In this document: positions 52,989 through 61,592 of the stretch, piece after piece
Layout: the number at the start of each line of letters is the position of its first letter
How positions within the stretch are numbered: the first letter of the stretch is position 1
Assembly: GCF_003390335.1 (NCBI RefSeq)
Contig: NZ_QUOU01000001.1
Coordinates: 434,001 to 498,000, forward strand
Origin: Thalassotalea euphylliae
Lineage (GTDB): Bacteria > Pseudomonadota > Gammaproteobacteria > Enterobacterales > Alteromonadaceae
DNA length: 64,000 bases
Direction of reading: 5' to 3'
Translations under genes and position numbers: made by a program
Notes under the pieces: generated by a model
Seen by the model: only the letters and a program-made list of their open reading frames with translations
The model's database searches: none
Told to the model about the DNA's origin: nothing

Positions 52989-54065
52989 ATGCGCACGCCT
53001 GTTAGAAAAAGACTGCAATTCTTATTGACGGCTTTGGTGGTATTTACCGCTGGTTTTCAGCTATTGCCAGAGCAGTTAGCATTCAGCCCTGCACTAACGA
53101 TTGAAAACCTAGTTGCCATGTCGCCGCTATTACTTGCAGTGGCTGGCTACTTCGTGTTTTTACCTGTGCTGTATTGGTTCTGGGTGATTAAAGCGGGTCA
53201 GCAAAAGCCATGGAAAATGCTGATTGTATTTTCGCTCAGCGCCTTGTGTGCTCGCTATAGCTTTCCTACTAATATTGCCGAGTACTTTGAGTTTATTACC
53301 TACCTTCGCTATCCAATTATCGCGGTATTGCTGATCATTGAAGTGTATTTGATGGTGACCATAGTAAAAGGCTTATGGCAAGCAAGAAAACTCAGTGGCG
53401 ATCCACGCGTTCATGCGTTTAATCAGCATAAGGATGACGATAAAAAGCTCGCGCTTGGGGTTATGTTGGCGGGTGAGCCAGCCAGTTGGTACTACGCCAT
53501 TCCCAAGTTTTCGCGAAATCACGCAAAAGCGCTAGCTCAGTTGCAAGTAAACTCTGCTCAAAGCTGGCATTTGTTGTTATTACTTTCAGCATGTATTGCC
53601 ATTGGCAGCGGCAGTTATTCACTATTGGTGGATTGGAGTGAGTTAGTCGCCATTATTGTGGCCAGCTTGTGTTTTTATAGTGTGATTTTGTGTACAGCGA
53701 ATTATCGCGTGGCTCGCCATCATTCCATTTACTTGCTGGATCAACAGCTAGTGATCAACCTTGGTATGTGGAGTTTTATGGTGGTCGATACCAAGGCGCT
53801 GGCTGCGATCAATCTAGGTGTTTTTCACCAAGCGGATGATAAAGATCAGTTGTTACTTGGCAAGAATCATTATCCGCAAAAAGACAAGGGAACAACGGCC
53901 AATATCGAGCTGGTGTTTAGCCAACCGCAAACCTATATGGCGATGATGGGGCAAATGCCTGAGTCCGTTAACAAGCTCTGGCTTGCTGTTGATAATCCAG
54001 AACAGCTAAAACTGAAATTGTCTCAAGTGCAGGCAGCGCCAGTATACTTAGCAAATGCGAGCTAA
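52989..54065 (+). CDS. Membrane protein of unknown function, 358 aa
   Basis: An unrecognised protein with about six hydrophobic helices: four in the first about 135 residues and two at about 193-245. Between them lies a cytoplasmic stretch of about 60 residues, and a soluble C-terminal domain of about 100 residues follows the last helix. The segment VMLAGEPASWYYAIPKFSRNHAKA in the middle is striking but not a known motif. Ribosome site AAGGAAG precedes the ATG. It stands alone between divergent topB and the convergent diguanylate cyclase gene. Function cannot be inferred from context. Confidence 0.7.
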   Translation: MRTPVRKRLQFLLTALVVFTAGFQLLPEQLAFSPALTIENLVAMSPLLLAVAGYFVFLPVLYWFWVIKAGQQKPWKMLIVFSLSALCARYSFPTNIAEYFEFITYLRYPIIAVLLIIEVYLMVTIVKGLWQARKLSGDPRVHAFNQHKDDDKKLALGVMLAGEPASWYYAIPKFSRNHAKALAQLQVNSAQSWHLLLLLSACIAIGSGSYSLLVDWSELVAIIVASLCFYSVILCTANYRVARHHSIYLLDQQLVINLGMWSFMVVDTKALAAINLGVFHQADDKDQLLLGKNHYPQKDKGTTANIELVFSQPQTYMAMMGQMPESVNKLWLAVDNPEQLKLKLSQVQAAPVYLANAS

Positions 54066-54192
54066 CCCAAATATTACTAAGTAATTTTACATCACCTAGC
54101 TTTAAAACCAGTCACAATAAACGCGCGGTAAGCAGCTGCGCGAGTATTGGCGCTAGCAGGGTTAAATTAAAACGTTAGCTTAAAAACTTAGT

Positions 54193-55596
54193 TTAAAACA
54201 GTGTACTAAGTTGCGCTTGATTACGCCCTAAACGCTTGGCTTGGTATAGTGCTTTGTCAGCGCGCTCAAACAATGGTGGCCAAGTTTTATCGGTATTGTT
54301 CAAGGTCGTGGTGCCAACACTAACCGTGATGTTCAATAGTTGCTGATCATTAATCACAAATTGATGTTTAGCGCACTCTTCAACAATGCGTTCGGCGATG
54401 GTTAATGCCGCATCTGAGTTGGTGAATGGTGTAATAATGGCAAACTCTTCGCCGCCAATGCGGGCAAAGGTGTCTTCCTCGCGAACAAGCCCTCTAATCA
54501 GCTCTGTCAGTTGCGTTAATACCTTGTCGCCAACATCATGACCATAAGTGTCATTGACTGTTTTAAAATGATCGATATCGAAGAGGATTAACGATAGGCA
54601 TTGCTGATGACGAACCGCCTTATTGTGCTCTTCTAGCATCATATTGTTAAAATGACGCTTATTGAAAATTTTCGTCAGGGGATCTGACAACGCTAATGCG
54701 TGCAGCTTTCTGTTCTCTTCCAGCTGGTGTTGCAGCGATTGAATAAGGGCTTCTTTTTCTGAAACATCACGTATAGTCGCAAGGGCAATTTTACCTGTTC
54801 TTGTCGGGATCAGGTTAAGCGTTACTTCAATGGTTAACGGCAGGCCAGCGTAGTCAATAATGGCCAGTGATTTTTTAAATACCCTGTCCTTTGCATAGCA
54901 AGGGTCGAAATATTTTTTGAATGCCTGCTGGTATTTTTCTAGTTTAGCAAGTGGCACTAAACTGAAAACGCTAAGCTGTTCCAGCTGAGTGCGTGGGCAG
55001 TTAAATAGCTCTTCTGCCTGCTGATTGGCTTTAAGAATATTGCCACGGATATCCAGTTTTAAATTGGCGTCCGGTGCCATTTCAAATAAACGTTCACTTT
55101 CTTCCAGTGCTAATTTGATTGAGGCATAAGCATGATCTAGCTGTTTAAGGCTTTTCCGATGCTGTGCTTCACTCTCTTTCAGTGCCGTTATATTGCTGTG
55201 TGCACCAAGCATGCGATAGGGCTGGTTGTCGCTATTGCGAATAACGATACCGCGACAACGGATCCAAACCGTGGAGCCATCTTTATGGCGATATCTTACC
55301 TCTTGGTCGTAAGGGTGATCAGGGTTATCACAATGTTTTTGAAAGTTTTCCAGTGCCAGCTGTAAATCGTCCTGATTGATAATACCTTGCCATTCATCTG
55401 CACGATGCGACTTCTCGGCGGGATCATAGCCAAGCTCGGTCCAGAATTGAGGGTTCATCCACTCATTTTCGGGTTGCTCTAAATCCCAATACCACATGCC
55501 ATCTGTGGCGCCTGACTGTAAAAATTCAAAAATATTCTCGTCTTCTCGTACCAAAGAATACAGCTCTTTTTTTAAGTAATTTTCACTTACAGACAT
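54193..55596 (-). CDS. PAS-domain diguanylate cyclase
   Basis: A 467-residue soluble signalling protein. Two PAS/PAC modules (about 22-140 and 165-285), the first with the PAC-type ending DGSTVWIRCRG, are linked by a short helix. The GGDEF domain (about 300-465) has the active motif GGEEF preceded five residues earlier by an RxxD product-inhibition site (REED). It should make c-di-GMP from two GTP in response to a PAS-bound cofactor or ligand. No membrane segment is present. It opposes in function the EAL protein at 19516-21741, but no physical link exists. Confidence 0.94.
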   Translation of the reverse strand: MSVSENYLKKELYSLVREDENIFEFLQSGATDGMWYWDLEQPENEWMNPQFWTELGYDPAEKSHRADEWQGIINQDDLQLALENFQKHCDNPDHPYDQEVRYRHKDGSTVWIRCRGIVIRNSDNQPYRMLGAHSNITALKESEAQHRKSLKQLDHAYASIKLALEESERLFEMAPDANLKLDIRGNILKANQQAEELFNCPRTQLEQLSVFSLVPLAKLEKYQQAFKKYFDPCYAKDRVFKKSLAIIDYAGLPLTIEVTLNLIPTRTGKIALATIRDVSEKEALIQSLQHQLEENRKLHALALSDPLTKIFNKRHFNNMMLEEHNKAVRHQQCLSLILFDIDHFKTVNDTYGHDVGDKVLTQLTELIRGLVREEDTFARIGGEEFAIITPFTNSDAALTIAERIVEECAKHQFVINDQQLLNITVSVGTTTLNNTDKTWPPLFERADKALYQAKRLGRNQAQLSTLF

Positions 55597-55790
55597 AGGT
55601 GTAACAAAGTATTAACAAAAAAATTGCGCGGATTTTAACGAATTGCTGAACGCTTAACCATTGATAAATTGTAATTAATAGATATCGAGCCTTTAATGTG
55701 GTCAACACCTTAGTCAAAATGCTCGCACGGTATAAGTTATCGCCAGTTATACTTGCTTTTTTAGCACTAACCTTGATAATTGCTCGTCAA

Positions 55791-55989
55791 GGTAAGTACT
55801 TGGGAATGAGGTGAAAATCCTCAACTGTACCCGCAACTGTTAACAGAGCAGCCTATCTGTCATTAATGCGATTTGTTTATAGTAAATTGCGAATTAATGG
55901 CAAGCCACTGAGCCCCGCATATTTAACGATATTGCCAGCTTGGGAAGGCTTAGGTCGAGATGCTGTAAGTCAGGATACCAGTATTTACC
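55791..55989 (+). ncRNA. Cobalamin riboswitch (long form) upstream of the corrinoid ABC operon
   Basis: Conserved aptamer elements are present in order: GGGAATGAGGTGAAAATCC, then ACTGTACCCGCAACTGT, and near the 3' end AAGTCAGGATACC (55967-55979). The closing stem pairs GGTAAGTACT (55791-55800) with AGTATTTACC (55980-55989). A long variable arm of about 120 bases lies between. Its position directly before the ABC ATPase gene fits repression of corrinoid uptake and salvage when cobalamin is plentiful. The rest of 55597-56117 is promoter DNA and the expression platform; its mechanism is not obvious. Confidence 0.9.
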
Positions 55990-56117
55990 ATCTCATTTTA
56001 ACAAGTCGAGCGGGTTACTCGGGCATTGTCATTGCGGTCATACTGGCCGGGCTTTGCTGTGCAATTTTGCCGACATTTAATACGACTCATTAGATAGTTT
56101 TTAACACTGGCAAGGCG

Positions 56118-57059
56118 ATGCAGCGAGTACCACAAGATTCCACTTATCAAGCAGCCAACAATCAAGCCGCTAGTTCTCAGGTTGCCTGCGCTCAGCTTCA
56201 CGTCACCGAGTTGGGCTGGCAATCGGGCGGCAAAGCGATATTACGGCGTATTAATTTTGCGCTTCAAAGTGGTGAGTTTGTTGGCTTACTTGGCCCCAAT
56301 GGCTCGGGTAAATCCAGCTTGTTGCGTTGCCTTTATCGCTATCACAGCCCGACCGCTGGGCAGGTGCACTACCAAGGTCGAGCGCTTGAAAGTTACAGCC
56401 AACAGGCTTATGCCCAGCAAGTGGCGGTGGTACTGCAAGAATCGCCCAGCTTTTTTAATTTGTCGGTCAGTGATGTTGTTGAATTAGGGTTATTACCGCG
56501 TACTTCTGTTTGGCATCGCACTAGCAAAGCAGAAAAACAACACGTAGAAAATGCGCTGGCGCAGGTAGCAATGCTGGACAAGGCCACGCAGGGTTTTGAT
56601 TCACTCTCTGGTGGTGAAAAGCAGCGCGTGTTAATCGCGCGCGCTATTGTGCAGCAGCCGTCGCTGTTGATCATGGATGAACCCACCAGTCATCTTGATG
56701 TGAAATACCAAATTCAAATTATCAATTTAGCCAAGTCATTGGGTATCACAGTGCTCGCTTCGTTTCACGATCTCAATCTGGCTAGCGCGATGTGTGATCG
56801 TTTACTAGTGCTCAGCAATGGCGAATTAGTGGCCGATGGCAAACCGAGCGACATACTGAGCCAAACTTTATTGGCTCAAGTTTTTGGGGTTACTGCTCAG
56901 CTGCAAACTCACCCAGAGCATGGCAAGCCATTGATCACCTATCAGTATTTTCCTGAACAAGAACTGCCTGAAAAAAGTGCGCCTAAAACAGATGTACCGG
57001 AACAAGCACCAACACAAAGCACACGCCCACAGGGTAATGACCAAGGCGAACAAAGATGA
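56118..57059 (+). CDS. btuD: Cobalamin/corrinoid ABC transporter ATP-binding protein
   Basis: A 313-residue ABC ATPase. Walker A reads LLGPNGSGKSSLLRC (about 56-70), the signature LSGGEKQRV (about 161-169), and Walker B LLIMDEPTSHLD (about 183-194). The FecCDE/BtuD subfamily fits the neighbouring permease of the same kind. A variable N-terminal extension of about 25 residues and a polar C-terminal tail of about 40 residues are unusual. It overlaps the permease gene by four bases (ATGA). The cobalamin role rests on the riboswitch upstream and on CobQ, CobO and BtuF in the operon. Confidence 0.92.
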   Translation: MQRVPQDSTYQAANNQAASSQVACAQLHVTELGWQSGGKAILRRINFALQSGEFVGLLGPNGSGKSSLLRCLYRYHSPTAGQVHYQGRALESYSQQAYAQQVAVVLQESPSFFNLSVSDVVELGLLPRTSVWHRTSKAEKQHVENALAQVAMLDKATQGFDSLSGGEKQRVLIARAIVQQPSLLIMDEPTSHLDVKYQIQIINLAKSLGITVLASFHDLNLASAMCDRLLVLSNGELVADGKPSDILSQTLLAQVFGVTAQLQTHPEHGKPLITYQYFPEQELPEKSAPKTDVPEQAPTQSTRPQGNDQGEQR

Positions 57060-58138
57060 CAAACCCACATAGCGCACTGTGGTGGTTTGCTGGGCTTCTG
57101 GCTTTATCAATCTTTTCACTGGTTGCTGCGCTTTCATTTGGCGCGGCCGATATTAGTATGACACAAGCTTTTCAGTCAGTGATTGACAAAGGTGCGCATC
57201 ATGTATTGGCAAATGATCGTGATATCTCCAGTACCGCGCTGGCAGAGCAGATCGTCTGGCAGCTGCGGATGCCGCGCACACTATTGGCCTTTATTGCGGG
57301 TGGCGGCTTGGCCCTCGCTGGCTTAATGTTGCAAACCGTGACCCGCAATCCGCTCGCCGACCCGTATTTATTTGGCATATCATCAGGGGCAACCGTCGGC
57401 GTAGTACTGTTTATGACCTTTGCTGGCTCTGCCCTTGTCAGTGGTGATGCGTGGTTTCTTTCCCTGTTCAATCAACTGAGTTTGTCCGTTGCAGCCTTTG
57501 TTGGCTCCTTGGTCGCCATTGCGATTTTATTAGCCGTGGCAGGCTCTGCCATTGGTCGGCAGGTGGAGTCTATGTTGCTGGCGGGTGTTGCTTTATCCTT
57601 CTTGTTTAGTGCAATCACCAGTGTGACCTTGTACTTTAGCGACCCGCAAGCGATCAGTGCGGTAATCTTTTGGACGATGGGCAGCTTTGCGCGTGCGCAG
57701 TGGTTACAGCTATTGCTACCATTTGTCTTACTGTTATGCACACTTGCCGTTGTATTGTTGTTTCGCCGTCAACTGGCCGCATTATTGCTCGGCGACGAGA
57801 GCGCAATCACCCTAGGGGTTAATGTTGCCAAGTTTCGTTTAGCCATGCTGCTACTGAGCTCGCTACTAACTGCCAGCCTGGTTGCTGTTTGCGGGGGAAT
57901 TGGCTTTGTCGGTTTGATGATCCCCCATCTTGTTCGCTTGTTTATTTCACAGGCGCAGTTACTGCATCCGATAGCGGTTTGCCTGCTGGGCGGCCTGTTT
58001 ATGGTGTGGGTTGATGTGATTGCCCGTACCTTGCTGTCGCATCAGGAATTACCGCTTGGCATTATCACCGGCTTGTTGGGCAGTGGCTTTTTCTTATCAC
58101 TAATGGTGGTGCGTTTTCGCCGCCAAGGTCAGTCCTAG
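57056..58138 (+). CDS. btuC: Cobalamin/corrinoid ABC transporter permease (FecCD/BtuC family)
   Basis: A 360-residue membrane protein with about 10 helices of the FecCD type. Family motifs include RMPRTLLAFIAGGGLALAG near the second helix, NPLADPYLFGISSGA, and the C-terminal GGIGFVGLMIPHLVR, which contacts the ATPase. It forms the transmembrane channel for the corrinoid with the BtuD- and BtuF-like proteins of the same operon. Its start overlaps the ATPase stop, and its stop directly precedes the cobQ start. Iron-siderophore specificity is the only real alternative, made unlikely by context. Confidence 0.93.
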   Translation: MTNPHSALWWFAGLLALSIFSLVAALSFGAADISMTQAFQSVIDKGAHHVLANDRDISSTALAEQIVWQLRMPRTLLAFIAGGGLALAGLMLQTVTRNPLADPYLFGISSGATVGVVLFMTFAGSALVSGDAWFLSLFNQLSLSVAAFVGSLVAIAILLAVAGSAIGRQVESMLLAGVALSFLFSAITSVTLYFSDPQAISAVIFWTMGSFARAQWLQLLLPFVLLLCTLAVVLLFRRQLAALLLGDESAITLGVNVAKFRLAMLLLSSLLTASLVAVCGGIGFVGLMIPHLVRLFISQAQLLHPIAVCLLGGLFMVWVDVIARTLLSHQELPLGIITGLLGSGFFLSLMVVRFRRQGQS

Positions 58139-59728
58139 GTGAACGAAGTGAATTCTACTTCAATGCAACCCCTGTCTATGCAAACGATAATGGTGCAAGG
58201 TACTACGTCAGACGCTGGTAAAAGCACGCTTTTGGCTGGCTTATGCCGGGCATTAGCGAATCGCGCGCTCAGCATTGCCCCATTTAAACCGCAGAATATG
58301 GCACTTAATAGCGCGGTTGCGGCAATAGGGGACAGCGGTGACGTTGGTGAAATTGGTCGCGCTCAAGCGCTACAAGCGATTGCCGCCAAAGTCCCTGCCC
58401 AAGTGGACTTTAATCCCATTTTACTCAAGCCCAACTCAGATACTGGCGCACAGGTTATTGTGCACGGCAGGGCGATTAATAATATGGAGGCGGCAGCCTA
58501 TCAAGACTATAAAAAAGTGGCGATGGATGCCGTACTGACCTCGTACCAACGCCTCAGTCATCATTATCACTATTTGTTGGTGGAAGGGGCGGGCAGTCCT
58601 GCCGAGATAAATTTGCGCGCGGGTGATATCGCCAATATGGGCTTTGCCGAAGCGGTAGATTGTCCCGTTATTATTATTGCGGATATCGACAAAGGCGGCG
58701 TATTTGCCCATTTAGTTGGCACGCTCGCGTTGTTATCGCCAAGTGAGCAGGCGCGAGTCAAAGGTTTTGTGATTAATCGTTTTCGCGGTGATATTGGTTT
58801 GCTGCAATCTGGGCTTGATTGGCTTGAACAAGAAACCGGAAAACCTGTGTTGGGGGTTTTACCTTATCTGCACGACTTAGCACTGGATGCGGAAGACGCG
58901 CTAGCGCTTGCCAATGTCAAAGCACCGCAAACCACACAAATTAATATCGTGGTGCTGTTAGTACCACATATTTCCAATCATACGGATTTTGACAGCTTGC
59001 GCTTAAACCCAGGGGTTAACCTTGAATACGTGCGAGTAGGGCAAGTGATTCCAAGCTGTGATTTGATCATTCTGCCCGGCTCGAAAAACGTGATTGGTGA
59101 CTATCAATTTATTGAATCGCAAGGTTGGAGCGAGCAGATCAAGCAGCATTTACGTTATGGCGGCAAAGTGTTGGGCATTTGCGGCGGCTTGCAAATGCTC
59201 GGCAATAAAATTTGCGATCCCTGTGGTATTGAATCGTCCGTTGCTGAGCAAAAAACATTAGGCATTGCTGATTTTGAAACTGAACTAAGCGAAGAAAAAG
59301 CCTTGGTAAAAGTTACTGCTGAGCTATTGCTTGAATCTCAGCCAGCGCTTAAAGACAAAGCATTTGAAAGCAGCGACGATCCTATTTTGATCCAAGGTTA
59401 TGAAATTCATTGTGGGATCAGCCAAGGTAAGGCGTTACACAGGCCACTTGCCAAATACCGCAATGTGCAAGGGCAGGAAGTTAGTGATGGCTTTGTTACT
59501 GACGATGGCCAAGTGATTGGTACTTACTTGCACGGCCTATTTGATAAAGCCGCGCCTACGCAAGCCATTTTACATTGGGTCAAGCCGCAGCTGGCAGTGC
59601 CCGCACTCGATTTAGACCTTCACCGTGAACAAGAGCTTGAACGCTTGGCTGCGGTCTGTGAACAGCATTTAGATATCGACAGATTATTAGACATAACACA
59701 GGAGTTTTATCGTCATGGCAATAAGTGA
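58139..59728 (+). CDS. cobQ: Adenosylcobyric acid synthase (glutamine-hydrolysing)
   Basis: A 529-residue enzyme with an N-terminal dethiobiotin-synthetase-like ATPase domain (MVQGTTSDAGKSTLLAGLC, about 18-36) and a C-terminal class I glutamine amidotransferase domain (nucleophile Cys in LGICGGLQMLG, about 345, and His in GTYLHGLF). It amidates four carboxylates of adenosylcobyrinic acid diamide. The frame starts at GTG 58139 right after the permease stop; ATG 58163 or 58178 is also possible. As no other corrin-ring genes are present, it probably serves salvage of incomplete corrinoids. It overlaps the next gene by 14 bases. Confidence 0.95.
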   Translation: MNEVNSTSMQPLSMQTIMVQGTTSDAGKSTLLAGLCRALANRALSIAPFKPQNMALNSAVAAIGDSGDVGEIGRAQALQAIAAKVPAQVDFNPILLKPNSDTGAQVIVHGRAINNMEAAAYQDYKKVAMDAVLTSYQRLSHHYHYLLVEGAGSPAEINLRAGDIANMGFAEAVDCPVIIIADIDKGGVFAHLVGTLALLSPSEQARVKGFVINRFRGDIGLLQSGLDWLEQETGKPVLGVLPYLHDLALDAEDALALANVKAPQTTQINIVVLLVPHISNHTDFDSLRLNPGVNLEYVRVGQVIPSCDLIILPGSKNVIGDYQFIESQGWSEQIKQHLRYGGKVLGICGGLQMLGNKICDPCGIESSVAEQKTLGIADFETELSEEKALVKVTAELLLESQPALKDKAFESSDDPILIQGYEIHCGISQGKALHRPLAKYRNVQGQEVSDGFVTDDGQVIGTYLHGLFDKAAPTQAILHWVKPQLAVPALDLDLHREQELERLAAVCEQHLDIDRLLDITQEFYRHGNK

Positions 59729-60335
59729 CCAAGATAAATCGACAAATCGCTCGGATAACCACCAGCAGCGCCAACAGCGACTTAAAGAAAAAGTCGACGA
59801 GCGCATTTCTGCGGCGCAAGAAGAGCGCGGCATTTTGCAAGTGATTACGGGCAATGGCAAAGGTAAAACTACAGCGGGTTTTGGCACAGTAACGCGTGCG
59901 GTTGGTCATGGTTTAAGGGCGGGCGTTGTGCAGTTTATTAAAGGCACTTGGGATTGTGGTGAGCGCAATTTACTTGAAAAATTTGATGTCCCTTTTGTGG
60001 TGATGGCAACCGGCTTTACCTGGGAAACACAAAATCGTGAGTCGGATATCGCTGCCGCACAGAAAGCTTGGCAAGGCGCAAAAGCCATGCTCGCTAACTC
60101 TGAGCTAGACATCGTCTTACTTGACGAGCTGACTTATATGCTCAGCTATGACTATTTACCTGTGGATGAAGTGATTGAGTGCTTGGCAAATCGCCCTAAA
60201 CACCAGTTTGTTGTCGTCACAGGGCGCGCTGCCCATCGCAAATTAGTGGAGCTGGCTGATACCGTGAGCGAAGTGAAAAACGTTAAACATGCCTTTGATG
60301 CAGGTATCAAGGCGCAACTAGGTTTTGACTACTAA
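59715..60335 (+). CDS. cobO: Cob(I)alamin / cob(I)yrinic acid a,c-diamide adenosyltransferase
   Basis: A 206-residue CobA/CobO/BtuR-type adenosyltransferase with P-loop GNGKGKTTAGFGT (about 48-60), the AVGHGLRAGVVQFIKG segment, and LDELTYMLSYDYL (about 138). It transfers the adenosyl group from ATP to cob(I)alamin or its precursors to make the coenzyme form. CAGGAG stands nine bases before its start, inside the cobQ end. The N-terminal about 40 residues are charged and variable. The symbol btuR is also used for this gene. Confidence 0.95.
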   Translation: MAISDQDKSTNRSDNHQQRQQRLKEKVDERISAAQEERGILQVITGNGKGKTTAGFGTVTRAVGHGLRAGVVQFIKGTWDCGERNLLEKFDVPFVVMATGFTWETQNRESDIAAAQKAWQGAKAMLANSELDIVLLDELTYMLSYDYLPVDEVIECLANRPKHQFVVVTGRAAHRKLVELADTVSEVKNVKHAFDAGIKAQLGFDY

Positions 60336-60359
60336 TTTGACTCATAAGGCCAGCTTGCA

Positions 60360-61292
60360 ATGCAATCATTAGCACAATTAAACCTATCAAAATCGGTAAT
60401 GCATCAGTTGCTTTGCTTATTGGCTTTGATGCCACTGGTTATCGGCCAACAAGCGCTTGCACAAAGTGATAATAACCGGTCGGTTGAGGTAACATCCGCT
60501 GATACTTTCACAGCAGCAAAGCCAGCTCAGCGCATTGTCGCTCTGGCACCACATATCGTGGAAATGCTGTTTGAGATTGGCGCAGGTGATCGCATTGTGG
60601 CGACGGTTGAATATGCGAATCATCCAGCAGCGGCCAAAGCGATCCCGCGGATCGGCAATCACGCTGGTGTGAGTATGGAAAAACTACTCAGCTACCAACC
60701 GGATCTGGTGTTGTTCTGGCAAGGTGGCAATCAGGCGCAAGACTTAGCAAAAATGCGCTCACTTGGCCTGAATGTGCGGCTCAGTGACCCGAAAGCACTG
60801 GAAGATGTCGCAAAAGAACTCGTGATGCTAGGGGAGCTAACAGGGCAGACACACATTGCTCAGCATAGAGCGGAGCAATTTATGGCTAAGCTCCATCACA
60901 TTGAAGCCCAGTATCAAGGTAAGCAAGCGCTGTCGGTGTTTTATCAACTGTGGTCAGCGCCGCTGATGACCATTAATCAAGCAAGCTGGATTAATCAATT
61001 GATCACCAGCTGCAATGCAACCAATGTGTTTGCGAATGCACCGACCAAAACACCACAGGTGAGCATTGAAAATGTCCTTGTTGCTATGCCAGAAGTGATT
61101 GTTATTCCAGATGCCAGTAGTGCCGCTGGTAGCAAACAACCTGATGCCGGCTGGCAACAGTGGCCGCAAATTCCGGCAGTAAAGAAACAACAGATTATTC
61201 ACACCCAAGGTGATGTCATGCATCGCTTTAGCAGCAATATGTTGACGGGTTTAGCCGATATGTGTCAGCAATTGGATAGCTTTCGTGAATAG
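60360..61292 (+). CDS. btuF: Periplasmic cobalamin-binding protein (BtuF-like)
   Basis: A 310-residue protein with a signal peptide ending ALAQ; the true start may be ATG 60360 or ATG 60399, which gives MHQLLCLLAL. Mature features match TroA/BtuF class III binding proteins: RIVALAPHIVEMLFEIGAG at the start of the first lobe, RIGNHAGVSMEKLLSYQPDLVL and a long connecting helix. It delivers corrinoid from the outer-membrane receptor to the BtuC/BtuD complex. It is the last gene of the operon, 24 bases after the adenosyltransferase, and the second riboswitch follows. Confidence 0.9.
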   Translation: MQSLAQLNLSKSVMHQLLCLLALMPLVIGQQALAQSDNNRSVEVTSADTFTAAKPAQRIVALAPHIVEMLFEIGAGDRIVATVEYANHPAAAKAIPRIGNHAGVSMEKLLSYQPDLVLFWQGGNQAQDLAKMRSLGLNVRLSDPKALEDVAKELVMLGELTGQTHIAQHRAEQFMAKLHHIEAQYQGKQALSVFYQLWSAPLMTINQASWINQLITSCNATNVFANAPTKTPQVSIENVLVAMPEVIVIPDASSAAGSKQPDAGWQQWPQIPAVKKQQIIHTQGDVMHRFSSNMLTGLADMCQQLDSFRE

Positions 61293-61412
61293 CATCAACA
61301 TCTAGCAAGCACATTGCTGATAAAGAAATTTCGTTAACGCTAGGAAGCTAGCTCTAGAAAAAAAGTTGGCGCTAGCAAGTTAACGCCGTCTAGCCAGCGT
61401 TATTGGCAACGT

Positions 61413-61528
61413 GAGTTATTTAGGGGAAGCTGATGAAAGTTCAGCGCTGCCCCCGCAACGGTAATATGACCGCACTTAATGGTTAAATAAGAGCTCTGAG
61501 TCATAAAGCCCGATTACCTGAATAACTC
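61413..61528 (+). ncRNA. Cobalamin riboswitch (short form) upstream of the BtuB-like receptor
   Basis: Aptamer elements GGGGAAGCTGATGAAAGTTC, GCTGCCCCCGCAACGG and, at the 3' side, AAAGCCCGATTACCTG (61505-61520) are present. The closing stem pairs GAGTTATT (61413-61420) with AATAACTC (61521-61528). At about 116 bases it is far shorter than the copy at 55791. It ends 64 bases before the receptor start. Confidence 0.9.
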
Positions 61529-61592
61529 AACCAACATTTTAATTAAAACACATGCAGTATTTGATGCGGTGGGCATCGATAATTGAGGAAAT

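Noticed and set aside
55866..56093. 75-codon plus-strand frame with a hydrophobic C-terminus, possible leader peptide
   Set aside because: Most of it overlaps the conserved cobalamin aptamer, it has no ribosome site and its reading is explained by the RNA structure.
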